This document shows positions 10,700 to 22,427 of a DNA stretch of 64,000 nt, piece after piece (within the stretch, counting starts at the first letter, position 1; each line of letters begins with the position of its first letter). The stretch is from Pagrus major (lineage: Eukaryota > Chordata > Actinopteri > Spariformes > Sparidae). The stretch is from the NCBI RefSeq assembly GCF_040436345.1, contig NC_133218.1, positions 6,710,539 to 6,774,538 on the forward strand, read 5' to 3'. A model generated the notes under the pieces. That model worked only from the letters and a program-made list of their open reading frames with translations. It was not told the DNA's origin and ran no database searches. A program made the position numbers and the translations under genes.

Positions 10700-11037
10700 A
10701 AAGAATGATGAGAAAGAATTGCACTTTTTTGTTTTGGATACATCCTGTTTATTTTTTACGATGTATGTTTTGTGACAGCTAAATAAAGCTGTATTGAAAA
10801 GTATTTGAAACATTTGTGTGTTTTTCTGAAATGTTTGTGTGTTTCTCAAACTTGAGGTAAATGTGTTGGATGCATATTATATTTTTAATGAAAAAGAGTC
10901 AAAGGGCATGCAATACACAGCCACAGACTGGAACTGAATCTGAGTTGCCACAAGGAGCACCAATTTGGTGTGCCACCCTAAGATTTTCACTGGCCCCATC
11001 TGGCCACCCCTATGAAAATGTTCTGGGGGCGCCACTG
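10700..11037. mobile_element. hAT 3' end with terminal inverted repeat
   Basis: The element's right end is clear. Read inward on the minus strand from 11037 it starts CAGTGGCGCCCCCAGAACAT, a typical teleost hAT terminus. The following 8 bp (11038-11045, CCTAAAGA) would be the target duplication. I did not find a left partner, so the 5' end is lost or displaced by the Harbinger insertion. Confidence 0.65.
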
Positions 11038-11070
11038 CCTAAAGAACATAGTGCATGAAAAAAAACCCAG

Positions 11071-11612
11071 GTGGAAGAGGAGAAGAAAGAGTTGGCCATG
11101 TTTCTGCATTCAATGGAAAGCTGCAACCCTGTAGAAGCAGAGAGCAGACAACTGCACCTCCATCTGAATGCATCACGGCGCATCATCAGCCTGGCATCTG
11201 CAGAGAGCGAACGCTGGCGCCAGCTGTTAGACATTGAACGGCAAACCACCATTCAGCTGGAAGAATTAAATAAACGCCAGTATTCAATCCTGTTCTCCAG
11301 CAAGCTGTCCCTCCTCTGGAGATTCTGCGACAGGAACACACTGCAGTGTTCACACTGCCTGCCTGGCTGGGTCGAGCATGCTTCACGCTGCTTCCTCCTG
11401 TCCAAAGACTCAAAGAAGTGGGAAAAGGCTCGCAGGGAGTCTCTCGACATGGGGGCTGACATGGCTGTGGTTCTGAATGCCGAAGACCAGGCATTCTTGA
11501 CCAACATGACTTTTCAGTTTGTACAGCAGCACCCTGAAGAGGGGTTCCATTCAGTGTGGATCGGGTTGCAGGACATGGCGATGGAGGGCGACTACTTCTG
11601 GGTCACTGGCCA
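11071..11612 (+). pseudogene. C-type lectin-like fragment (stem plus half domain)
   Basis: An uninterrupted frame encodes a helical, coiled-coil-like stem (Leu/Glu/Gln-rich, about residues 1-85). It is followed by the first half of a C-type lectin domain: CLPGWVEHASRCF, then SKKWEKARRESLDMGADMAV, then SVWIGLQDM. The usual Cys in the AR..C helix is Ser here. The second half of the domain (Ca-binding EPN/QPD and WND motifs and the last two Cys) is absent. The frame leaves homology after VTGQQ, where GTGATT could be a weak donor. No pyrimidine tract precedes the CAG at 11068-11070, and there is no ATG. Stem and lectin parts are usually in separate exons, so a partial retrocopy or dead exon cluster is likely, just 34 bp from the hAT end. 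Confidence 0.6.
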
Positions 11613-11840
11613 ACAGGTGATTATTGTGAAGTAAAATGATCTGAGGCAGCATACCTGCAGCTGGGTGGAGTTGGAGGCGAGGCTCTCCTCCTGAGCATCA
11701 CACCTGCTCTTCCACTGTCCTTCAATCCTGTTGAGCTGGATTTCTGATTATTGTGAAGGAAAGTGATGATCTGAGGCAGCGTACTTGCAGCAGGAATGTG
11801 TTGGGGACGAGGCTCTCCTCCAGAACATCACATCTCCTCC
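11613..11840. repeat. Direct duplication, two copies of about 100 bp
   Basis: Copy 1 (about 11617-11718) and copy 2 (about 11746-11842) share GATTATTGTGAAG, ATGATCTGAGGCAGC and GAGGCTCTCCTCC in the same order. They differ by small indels and substitutions. No function is evident. The repeat starts where the lectin homology ends. Confidence 0.75.
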
Positions 11841-11968
11841 TCCTTCCATATGTGTTCCTTCACAGTTTGGATGTCTTCAGTATTGATCTACAATGTAGGA
11901 AATAATAAAAATAAAGAAAAACCATTGAATGAGAAGGTGTGTCCAAACTTTTGGCTGGTATTGTATGT
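11841..11968 (-). mobile_element. Dispersed DNA-transposon end (AGTTTGGACACACC type)
   Basis: The minus strand reads inward with AAAGTTTGGACACACCTTCT, then an A/T-rich stretch and CATATGGAAGG. This is a terminus I recognise from many teleost genomes as a non-autonomous DNA transposon. Only about 125 bp are present. Confidence 0.55.
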
Positions 11969-12047
11969 TTTTTCAAAATGACCAGAAACAGAGGTCCCCT
12001 CTTAGATAGTGGAGAAATTTAGTGCCCTGTTAGCAATATTGATGTGT

Positions 12048-12050
<3 letters not shown>

Positions 12051-12096
<46 letters not shown>
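12051..12096. repeat. (TG)23 microsatellite
   Basis: Uninterrupted TG dinucleotides. Confidence 0.98.
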
Positions 12097-12099
<3 letters not shown>

Positions 12100-15000
12100 A
12101 TACATTTGAAAATTGAATGCATTCACTGACGATGGTGTAGATAGTATAAACATTAACATATTTATTTATAAATGAAACTACCAAAATTATAATTATTTTG
12201 AATTCAGGAGAAGCCAGACATTTAAGTGCACATCATGTGCAGCGCTGAAGACAGTTCCTGCAGTCTTGTCACCTTTGTATGTAGTGACACATATTTAATG
12301 CCATATTTGGTAATTTAATTAATTGCCAAATGTGTTTATAATTATTGTATGCTCCACCAAATCCCAATATAAAATGAAATGGGACCAAAGGAACACCTGT
12401 ATTATAACCCAATTTTGAGACTTTATATTGTAGAAGGCCCCTAATTTAAAGGGCTTTATTTGTTTCTTTCTTTCTTTAAGTCCACTTATGAAAAAAATTA
12501 AACTATACAATGCATAATAAGAAAGAATGTGAAGGAGAATTGCCTGAAAACCATCCATTGGCTTGAAAAGTTGCATTCTCCGAGCAGTGATTACAATAAA
12601 TAGAAACAGTTATATATATATAAATTAAATTCAGAACAGAGTAAAAGACTGAGACATTATTTGTCAATAACTCATCCCATAAACACCCTGATTATGAATT
12701 AGACAACATCACACTCACACACTCATTCATTTGCACAAACACTGTTGTTAACAGTGTAAGAACATACTCTCAGACGATATGATTTAAAGATAACCCAAGA
12801 CAGGAAAGAAAACTGACAACAAACAAACAAATAATTACACAAAAGAAAAACAAGCAATATTCATAAAAGGTCTTTAGACTTGAGGTTGAGAGAAGATGCA
12901 GACAAGACCCAATTTATGTTGGAAAACCATATGGAAATTATTGTCTGGACAGAAGAAGTGATACATTGGTTATATATAGTTTATTTTACCAAATAAAATT
13001 GTGCTTAATAAAGTTATTACAAGTCATTGATTACAAACTAATTAAAAGCTGGCCCAGGAGTTTAGACTGTTACCAGATATCTACTTTCTGTTAACTGCAC
13101 TGACCTCATAAAACAACACTCCCTCACTATCAGGCTACAATTAAAGGTCCTTAGGTCCAAGACTGAGCTACTAGTTAACTCACTTTTCTTGTGTGACACA
13201 TAATGAAGTGAGATCCTTTCACGTTGGGTGGAAACATTTAGCAGGTCTCTGTGACCACTAACCACTGCATGTGACATCTGGAGCCAGTGCTGCTAAATGC
13301 AGCATGACTTTAGTTGCCGTCTGCGTGAGAGGAAACCTGGTTAACAGTCTCATGACCGACCATGCATAAAAATAACGTGTTTATGATTATCGCTACATGG
13401 TAACAGCTATAAAAGATATGAGGGATTTTCCCACTATGGGATATCAGTGTCATAAAGTAAATGAGGATCTGACTGTTTATATACTAGACAGAGATTTTCC
13501 ATATATACATTTTAATCATCTCGACACCAGTCGCACAAACAAAACACTGACCTTTCTGTTTAGAATGTAAAGGAAGAATAAAAAAAACTTTGATATGGAA
13601 AATAAAGCAAAAAGAATATATTTTAATCTTCTTACACTCCATCAACAGTTTGTTGAAGGGTTTTGATTTAATTGCTCTGAGGATTTCTTTTTTCGATCAC
13701 GGCTATTTTGACCCTTATGATCAGATTTTGAATGCTTAAAGTCGATCCTGGCACGTTTGAGAATACATAGCTCCTGTATGTTTTTCCATTGGCTGCCCTG
13801 TTTTACACCAAAGTCATTTTGATTTTATGTGTTTGGTTACAACAATTATTAAATTGTCAGTACATTGGTTTTCTTTGTAGGACAATGACACCACCAAGCA
13901 TAAATGATTTCTTCTGCAGGACGACATGCAATAAAATCCATTTTATCTGATCTTTTTTTCTAAATGGTTTGATGAAGATCTGAGTATTATGATCAGATAT
14001 GAACCGGCAGCCTGCAGCAGGTCAGTAAATCATTGCACAATTGTAAATGAAAGATCATAAATGAACAACAAGATGAATCCGAGATGAAGGTACACGTTGA
14101 CCAATATGTGAACTCTGACAGTACTCTTCTCATTATGCATTCATTACTGTAGCTGCTGGAAATTTTCCCTGCCGGCTGTCCTTGTCATCTGTGCATGTCT
14201 GTGTTCGTTTTATGATTATTCAGAGGAACGCAGAATTAATTCCCTGAAGTTGTTTTCTCCTTTTTAAATCACTCTGTCAGGACATTAAAACCATGTGACT
14301 ACTTATAAAAACAGTGCTGGCTGTGGAAAGCAATGATGGTACATGTGTCATTAACATAATGTGTCATTTTAATGTAATGCTGGTGAAAGATAGTAATATT
14401 TAATTTAATTAGGACACAAAGGCTGCAGGTGCTACTTTGGGATGCACCTCCATGAAATCTAACTCCCTGAGGAACAAATACTGCGACGCAACAAGTGGAT
14501 TCATGATCTCTGAATGATTCATTTATTCAGTTGCTCTCTCTTGGTTATAGATGATGCTGCAGTAATCTCACTGTCTTACATTTTCTCATGGAAATCAGGT
14601 CATTAAACCTATGAGTACAAAGAGAGATCAGGAGGAGGGAGCTCAACTCATTAGTTAAACGTGATGCTCTCCATGTGAGATGATAGTCTTTTAGATTGAA
14701 CTGCAAATCAGGTCATTATTTATGTTGTATTGTCTTCACATCATTGGTCTTCACTTGTCTGACGCCAGTGGGCAGAAGTCTGCCTATGTTAAGTTAAAAC
14801 TGCTGCTTCTCCAAGTCTTCTCCAAAAGTTTTTTAAAATCTATAGCTATGTTGAGTTCCTGGGATCAAAACTACAACAGGAGAGTGCATCAGCAGACTGA
14901 CCTACATGAAGAGTCAGTTTACTTCACTTTCATCTCCACCCTTTCTCTTCCAGGAAAAAACAAACACAGGAAACTGAGTGGGAGGACAAGCAGTAACACC

Positions 15001-15102
15001 ATGAGTCATCTGTCACAATGTTACCATGACGACAGTCTCCCTGGTCCAACTGCACCCACAGGTCGTGGGAGAGAAGATAGAGTAGAAGAATCACTTTATT
15101 TC
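12097..15102. other. Gene-free AT-rich spacer
   Basis: No exon with recognisable protein similarity was seen on either strand, and no large inverted repeat. The longest frame (14722-15108) has no domain or codon pattern I recognise. Confidence 0.6.
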
Positions 15103-15521
15103 CCTTAAAGGGTAAGTTCCCCCAAAACTGACGATTCAGTCATTAAATACGCCAGATGGAAAGTCGGGTGAAGTTTTGCTAGTCCACAAAACATTTCTGG
15201 AGCTTCACAGCAAAATAGTGTTGCAGCATTCTCCGAAACAACGGAAGTAGCTGGGGACTTGTTTTAAAACACAAAAAACAAAAGAAATTCATTTAAAATG
15301 GCTCCATACAATTCGTCTGGCGTCTTCAGAGGCCCCAGGATCCCAAATTGATTTTAAAAGACATCATTTACACCCTCGATGTGCGATCGAGCTGGTGCAC
15401 CCACTCAAGAAGGGGGGCGTGCTAGAATGTTTTCTGGACAACAAAACTTCCCCTGACTTTCCATCACCATGTGGGACACTGAATTTGAATTTTCATTTTT
15501 GGGTGAACTGTTCCTTTAAGG
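15103..15521. mobile_element. Foldback MITE, TIR CCTTTAAAGGAACAGTTCACC family, 419 bp
   Basis: The right end TTGGGTGAACTGTTCCTTTA (about 15498-15517) and the left end CCTTAAAGGGTAAGTTCCCC are diverged inverted repeats. Internal sequence (GGAGCTTCACAGCAAAA, GTTGCAGCATTCTCC, GGGGACTTGTTTTAAAA) is shared with the larger copy at 19293-20422. It is non-coding. Confidence 0.8.
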
Positions 15522-15526
15522 AGGCT

Positions 15527-15557
15527 AAGGTATGGTAAGGTAAGGTAAGGTAAGGTA
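15527..15557. repeat. (GGTAA)n pentanucleotide repeat
   Basis: About six GGTAA/GGTAT units immediately beyond the right end of the preceding MITE. Confidence 0.85.
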
Positions 15558-17758
15558 GCATAGTGAAACATCCTCTTTGGGACAGTTTTGGATTGGAATT
15601 GGCATTATTTTCATAATTGGATGATATTGATGTTTATGTTTCCATCATGTGTATTAGTGTAAAATGGGATATTAGTTGCATATACTGTAAATGTCACTCC
15701 CCTTTCCCATCTGCCTCCTCGCCTTGACTTCAGGAACCCAAAGGAAATATGTCGTCTGACTTTATTGCAATATCCTGATGAAATAAATAATAAATATCTG
15801 TAAATATCCCGAATTATACTTAAAGACTACAACTACCCCAACCGCAGGCTGCTGCCGTACAGTACCACCATACTACAGAGCAGCTTCATTCCTGAAGCTG
15901 TGAAACTCCTCAGTTCATGCTCAGCACTCCTCCATAAAAATTGATTTTTGTTTATTTCTTATGCAGCATAAAGGGACTTCAACACATTTAGTTCTAGAAC
16001 CCTGCTATTATAAAATTACTATTAAATGAACCTTTGAATTATACAACTGTGAATTTGAATGTATCCAATACAATTAATCAATCAAGCAGGCAGTAAACCA
16101 CATGTGGTGAAGCCTGCAGGACTTCAGGTTTTATGGTTGCTGTAAGATAAGATATGCTTGGTGAATCATTATATCTAAAGTTCTTGTACTTGTTGAGACT
16201 GCTGTCTATGGATTACAATGAAATGAAATGTATCAAGAGGACCACAAGAGTTATGGGAATAAGAATAAAGTATCCCATCACTAAATAAAAATAAGCATTA
16301 AGTACTTAATTTGCAAACACATTTTTTGATTCTGAATGTGCAATTAGTTATTAATTAGTCAGATAACTGACTCTTGTGATCCTCCGTGGAGGTAAACTAT
16401 CTGCAAAACATGATCACCATGAGACACACACAGGACCTCTTCCTCTCTTTAATGTCTAGTATCAGTCAGGTGTTTCTGCCCCCTACTGGCTTTTCTTTGT
16501 TATTGCACTGCCAAATCCCTGATATTTTCAAACACCAGGTGGCGCCACTCGCTCACCAGTAAATCCTCCTTCAACAACTCTTTGACACACATTCATGATT
16601 ATAAAATGTGCTTTGCTTGATAAATTGATGCTTTACAGAACTTGTACATGTATCTTTCAGAGATATATGTACATTATGATAATATTTGGAAGAACGGGAG
16701 CCTCTTTACTGAAGAGAACCGGTTGGTTTGGTTTGATCTTGTTATACAGTACACAGCCTCTGTTTTGAATAGTTGTTTATCCATAAATATTTACTAACCA
16801 GATCCATTATGAAAGACTAATTAACCACCACATCTCCAGTAATCACAGTACGGTACCACAGAGAGCATTTCAAAGCCCGCCATTGTTTTCGCAGCGCTTC
16901 TAATAATTATTTTTCCACTCCGAACAGGGATTGCACTGGCAGACTCACTTGGCAGAATGTGTTTGACATTATGAGGCTGAGACAACTTACTATTTTTAAC
17001 ACTAAAGGAAGGGAAATTAATGCTGCAGTGCTGCTTTGGCTGCTCTGAAATAGAGATGGCTGTTATTCCTGTTAAAGCTGCGATGCACATTTAATACATT
17101 AGGGCTGTTCATGGCTCGTTATACATTCTCTCTTATCTCAAATTTGAGAGAAGTAAAAATACACCATCACTGATCTGTCAGCTTTTGGAGATAATAAGAC
17201 AAGAGGTTCAGTCTAAGAAGGATTAAATCAAACAGGCTGTCACAGACTGTTCTCACTTCTTTTCAAGGTTTTTTTTTCTGTCCAGGGCGATTACATCAGC
17301 CGGTCAGGTATGAGACTGTGTGTGGAGGTCACTGTCATTACTCTCCTTCTACTGATAACATGTCTGCTCTCACCTTGAGAGGCTCCAGCAGAGGGAGGAT
17401 AGCAGGGCAGTGAGTTCAGCTGAATACTACTGAGGACCAAGGGCGTCACTTTGTTGTTGGGAAGTGGTGGTGACATGAGGGCTCGGATGAAAAACAAGGC
17501 GGTCTTCAACATACAGTATGTAATTTATGGACAGTATGAAGTCAGACTATATATTTATACTGAGGGAAAAAATGCATATTGCCATGTTAAATTCATTTTA
17601 TCTGTTAACATTTCTCGGTGCAAGCTATTTTTTCTGCAGACATGCAGTGTCCCAAGTGTAAATGATACCAATGCTGAAGACTTTTATTTCTTTCTTCCTT
17701 AAAGCTTCTACAGAAACTTTCATTTTTGGTTGATCCTGGCAGACCCTTTGCACAGAAG
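15558..17758. other. Gene-free spacer with LINE-like scrap and CTCF-like motifs
   Basis: No gene recognised. At about 15840-15925 a stretch resembling the 3' part of fish LINEs (ACAGAGCAGCTTCATTCCTG, GAAGCTGTGAAACTCCT) is present, with low confidence. Two CTCF-like motifs lie at 16475-16548 and are listed separately. Confidence 0.5.
16475..16548. promoter_or_regulatory. Pair of divergent CTCF-like motifs
   Basis: The minus strand carries GCCAGTAGGGGGCAGA (490 to 475 in the 16 kb block) and the plus strand carries CACCAGGTGGCGCCAC (16533-16548). Both fit the vertebrate CTCF core (CCASYAGRKGGCRS type). They point away from each other, 42 bp apart, in the gene-free DNA between the transposon cluster and tmod. 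Binding is inferred from sequence only. Confidence 0.5.
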
Positions 17759-18155
17759 TAGGGGTGTCACGATATTTGCAATATTCACAATGATGTCAAA
17801 ATGTTCAATATTGACATCGTGTTAATAATAAACATACGATAATATCGTCTGAATAATCCAGCGGAGATGTTCAGCCTTGTGTATCGTTTGTTTTTGAGTT
17901 CATCTGTTTGCCTTTTCACAGGTAGTTGAGTGTGATTGTTCTTTCTGTACACTTTTTTATTTCAAGTTATGGTTTCAGACTCTCTCCACCTCCCTACACT
18001 CGTATTTTGTAGGTAATGTATTTGCCAGAAAAGAGACAAAACACACAATAACCGAAAAGGTAAAGGTAGATTAGATTAGATATATCTATAGATATTATTA
18101 TTGTGAATTTGTTTGGCGATAATAATCGTGAAAATCTGATATTGTGACAACCTTA
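17759..18155. mobile_element. Foldback MITE, TAGGGGTGTCACGATATT type
   Basis: The left end TAGGGGTGTCACGATATT and the reverse complement of the right end (TAAGGTTGTCACAATATC) form an inverted repeat about 400 bp apart. The interior is AT-rich and non-coding, with ATCG-rich words near both ends. I recognise the terminus as common in teleosts. Confidence 0.7.
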
Positions 18156-19292
18156 GACAAAAGATGACGATGGTGAAAAACAGTTAACCTTATTTTTTAA
18201 TGCTGTAGCAGCAGACTACAGAGCAGCTTTTTAATCTGATGATTTATCCAGCCTGGATAAGTTTGAATCCGACCCTGTGACATGTATGAAGGATAACTAT
18301 TCTGAGAATAACAATGAGAATAACAATATCGTCATTGTACATGTACAACGAGATTCAGCGTGCCGTACCAAAGCTAGAAGAAGGAATAAATATAAAATAC
18401 AGAGAATAGAAAATATCAAATATGAACAGAAAGTAAGTACAAATAAATGTACAGAAACATTAATGTTCTTGCTGACGGTCTTGTTTGAGACTGTGTGATA
18501 ACCAGTTAAAAGTTCCTTTCAGTACGTTTATAATGAGGGCGTTCCCTCTAAAATAAACACATTAGCAGAGGAATAGTGTCGTATCAGATGAATGATTTAC
18601 TCACACCCTTTGCTTGGCTGTTTGTGAATACAGTACAAGGGCCCTTCTCTTTTTCTCCTCTCTCTTGTAATCTGTGAGCCTTTGTTTACCAAGCATGAGG
18701 TCATAACAGCGAGGGACTGCAGAGAGCTCTGTTCAGAGCAGCACTGACTCACAGTGAGACTGAGGTGAGCTTACCTGTTCTCAGAACAAAGCCCCTGTGT
18801 AACAGCTGGCAGCGTCCAGAGAGATGGTGTTTGGGAGATAAACACTGATATGTAACCATGGTGACTTCACAGATAAATATGTCAGCGCAAACATTTTTCT
18901 TTTTTCTTTTTTGTAAAGAGGATGAGTTCATATCTGTGAATGTTCAACATCTGCTGCCTGTTTTTGCATCGCATCCCGTTGATGTGGAGGCAAGTCGACT
19001 CTGCTGTTGGAGTCGGTCCAGAGATGTTTAATCCTCGTCTGCATCCCCGCAGGGACAGGACTACAGCTAATCCCACCTCCTGACCAGCAGCTGCTTCACA
19101 TCACAGCTGATCGGACCGTCCACGCCAAAGTGCAGAGGAGAGTATCATCCATGTCTTATTCAGTTACTGGTAGATATGATGCTTTTTTTTATGTGCCGGT
19201 GCTTTTGCTTTACCAGGCTGCTTGATGTTATAAATAACTAGGCTCAGTGTTTGTGGCATGTAAGGTAGGTTTGAGATGCTCCAAGAATATCT
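18156..19292. other. Gene-free spacer
   Basis: Nothing supported beyond short unconvincing open frames. Confidence 0.55.
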
Positions 19293-20422
19293 CCTTTAAA
19301 GGAACAGTACACCCAAAAGTGAAAATTTAGCCATTATCTACTCACCCTGGAAAGTCAGGGGAAGTTTTGGAAACATTTCTGGAGCTTCACAACAAAACAG
19401 TGTTGCAGCATTCTCCTAAACAACTGAAGTAGATGGGGACTTGTTTTAAAATGTAAACAAAAACAAACTGAAAAATAACATAAAATGGCTCCGTACAGCA
19501 TGTCAAGTTTCTGTAAAGCCCTGAAATCTCAAATTGATTTGAAAAGACATTATTTACACACTTTATAAGGTTAAAATGAAATGAAAAATGCCTTTTTAAC
19601 AAGTTTAGATCACATCCATGTTCACAATTTGCACCTATTTAACAATATATGCCAACAAAATGCATTGTTTGTATTTATATGTCATATTTTAAGGACACTA
19701 TGTTCTCTGGTTTTCCCTCTGATGTCCTCCGGCTGCTCTGCACCTCTGAACCTCTGTGATTCTCCTGATGGACAGATGGCTTTACATGTTACTAAAGTTG
19801 CTGCTAACTGCAGCAGTCCTATTGCTGACTGGGCCCCCGGGTTTCCAGGAACCAAACCCAGTTAGAAAACCACCCTAGTACTATATTCCCTGTCATGAAA
19901 TTGTCAGCCGTTTGTCTTGGATGCTGCGTTAGATCTCGCTCGTGTTTGGCCAGCCCTCTGATCACGTAATCGTTCATGTTCACTCAGAGCTCCCAGTGAT
20001 TCAGGTCAAACACGACCTGACCGTTTTTAAGGGAGACACCTTAATATGCAGAAGCAAATTTCACTCTTTAAACTTTAAAGCAGAAATCTCCACTGTAGCT
20101 GCTGACCTCAGAGCATGAGTGCCTACCCAATCTAAAGTTGTTGCATTGGCTTGAGGACGAGTTGGGGGTGTAAATAACGTCTTTCCAAATCAATTTGGGA
20201 TCTAAGGGTTTCTGGAGACTTGGATTATGCAGGACAAGCTGCATGGAGCCATTTTGCTTGCTTGTTTACATTTTAAAACAAGTCCCCATCTACTTCAGTT
20301 GTTAAGGAGAATGCTGCAACGCTGTTTTGTTGTGAGGTTGTGAAACTTCATCTGAATTTCTATCCACAGGCGTGAAAAGACAATGAACACATTTAGATTT
20401 TGGGTGAACTGTTCCTTTAAGG
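19293..20422. mobile_element. Large foldback element, same family as 15103-15521
   Basis: Terminal CCTTTAAAGGAACAGTACACC (left) and TTGGGTGAACTGTTCCTTTA (right) are inverted. The inversion resumes inward: AACTGAAGTAGATGGGGACT at about 19424 pairs with AGTCCCCATCTACTTCAGTT at about 20280. The GTTGCAGCATTCTCC and TTCACAACAAAACAG blocks also pair. This gives long arms of roughly 200-270 bp around about 600 bp of unrelated sequence. No transposase is present, so it is either a large MITE or two MITEs in opposite orientation flanking captured DNA. Confidence 0.75.
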
Positions 20423-22427
20423 CTTCATGGCTTACCAGAGACTCCCCTTGTTTCTTAAAGTTAAACATAACATCCTATTTATGACTCTGGACATCACCCT
20501 TTAATAAAGACCTGCACTAGAAGCTGTTATAGTCCATTTTTTGTGCCTGCGGAGGCGTAGAGTTTATTATTAGTGCTGGTCTGAGGGAACAGTCAGACTG
20601 TACTAACATAAGCACATAGTTTACTGTCAGATAATGACTCTACGTTTGGATTCTCCTTTGAAATGAAATGACGCCTTTTAGTGATTAGCAGAGATGACAA
20701 AAACCTGCTGTTCTCGTCTCCCTATTCTCGTAGAGTGGAAACACTTGCACACACACACACACAACCCCCCTCTGCCAGCAGTGCAGAGTTTTCTCTGACA
20801 GCAGCTCACCGCAGCGCTCTGGCACAGGAAGCCCAGAGAGGGATGGAGTCATATCGTTACATCATCTCTCAGGCATGTGCAAACAATCTGAAAAACTGGA
20901 TCTGATTAAAGGGTGCATACGTACACCAGCGTACAACCAAAGAGGCCTGTCTATCAGTCATTAAGATACTGTTTGAACTTAAGATGCAGCCAGAACCAGA
21001 TTTAAATCTGCACTTCAGGAGTTACAGTTTTTTTTACCTCATGCTCAGTCGACCACCTTGGTCCAGACTGAAATGTCTTGTGAATTCATGATAATCTGGG
21101 GATGAAGCCTGTTGACTCTGGTAATCCTCTGACTTTTCCTCTTGCACCATCTTCAGGTCGCATTTTTAATTTGTTCTGTACTTTGGTTTATGACCAGACA
21201 CCCATAAAACTAATGTATCTGCAACAGCCTATTTTATTTCTTCATAACTATCTAGTGGCCACTGTAAATAAACTTTAAACTTCTAATGAGCTAAGATAGT
21301 GAACTGAACATACGGCCTAAAGCTCACCTGCTGAACATCAGCAGTCAGGACCTTGATGTAAACGTCAGCGTGGCTGCAGTCTCAAGTCTGTTCTTGTTTT
21401 AAACTCTCTCACCCTGTCAGACCTTCTGGGGGAACATCATCAGCTGTGAATGTTTGCTATGCAGAGAAGAACAGTTCAAATCTATTATGCTGTCAGCAAC
21501 TCTTGAGCCTGTTCTTCAGGTGCAGATGAGACACTCTGCTGTAGTAATCTAGCAGCTGCGCCAGGCTGAAGTTTGCTTCTCATTTCCGTGAGTGTCTGCA
21601 GGCGTGGCACAAAACTCTCTGTGGGCTTCTCTCCAAATCCATTTATTCTACCATCTTCACATGAGCACCCAGTCTTCTATTTCCCCCAGTGTGACGCCCC
21701 TGTCTGCAAGATACACCCCTCACCTTATTTAAGGGAGGATAGTGATCAGATGTTGTCATTATTGGTCAAATAAAACTGTATACTGTCAATAAACTGTAAA
21801 CGGCCTACCTTGTGTATATTTTGTCTTTATCTTATACTTCATGTCCTTTTTGCCTCCTATATAAATTAATATTAAGATACACTATTGTGCTCTCAGATCA
21901 GGTGGAGTCAGCTCCAGTAAATATCTTATAATTTCACTATATTTCTTTCTGAGCTTTGTGATCTCACAGATATCCCACCTCAGAACCGCCCCTACGATCT
22001 CTCCTTCAGTACCAGGAGCTGACTGTGTGATGCGTTGCTGTTTTAGTGAACCAGATGCTAAAATACACACAGACTGCAGCCGCAGACTCAATGAAAAACC
22101 TCACATCTGCACAACTCCATTTTCTGAGTGAACATCAACCAAAGTGTCAGGCAGAATTATGAATAAGCCGAAAAACAACTGACATATTGAAGCTAGCTAG
22201 ATAGCTTGAAATTTCATTACAAAATTGCATGACAAAAACTTCTCAGCACGAGGTCCACTTAGTTACATCTTTACGGAGCCTTCAGTCACATTTGCTGGAG
22301 CGATGTTTGCTACTTTGTCAACAACTGAGGAGAGGAAACTGGTTCAATAGTCTATATGAACATATAAATGTGTTTAAAGGATTAATTTTACAAAAAAACA
22401 AAGAAATCCAAAGAGTATGTAAAAACA
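20423..22427. other. Gene-free spacer downstream of tmod
   Basis: No coding similarity on either strand. A short (CA) tract lies near 20748-20762. Confidence 0.55.

Noticed and set aside
14722..15108. 128-codon plus-strand frame
   Set aside because: No domain, and it runs into a MITE end; reads like chance.
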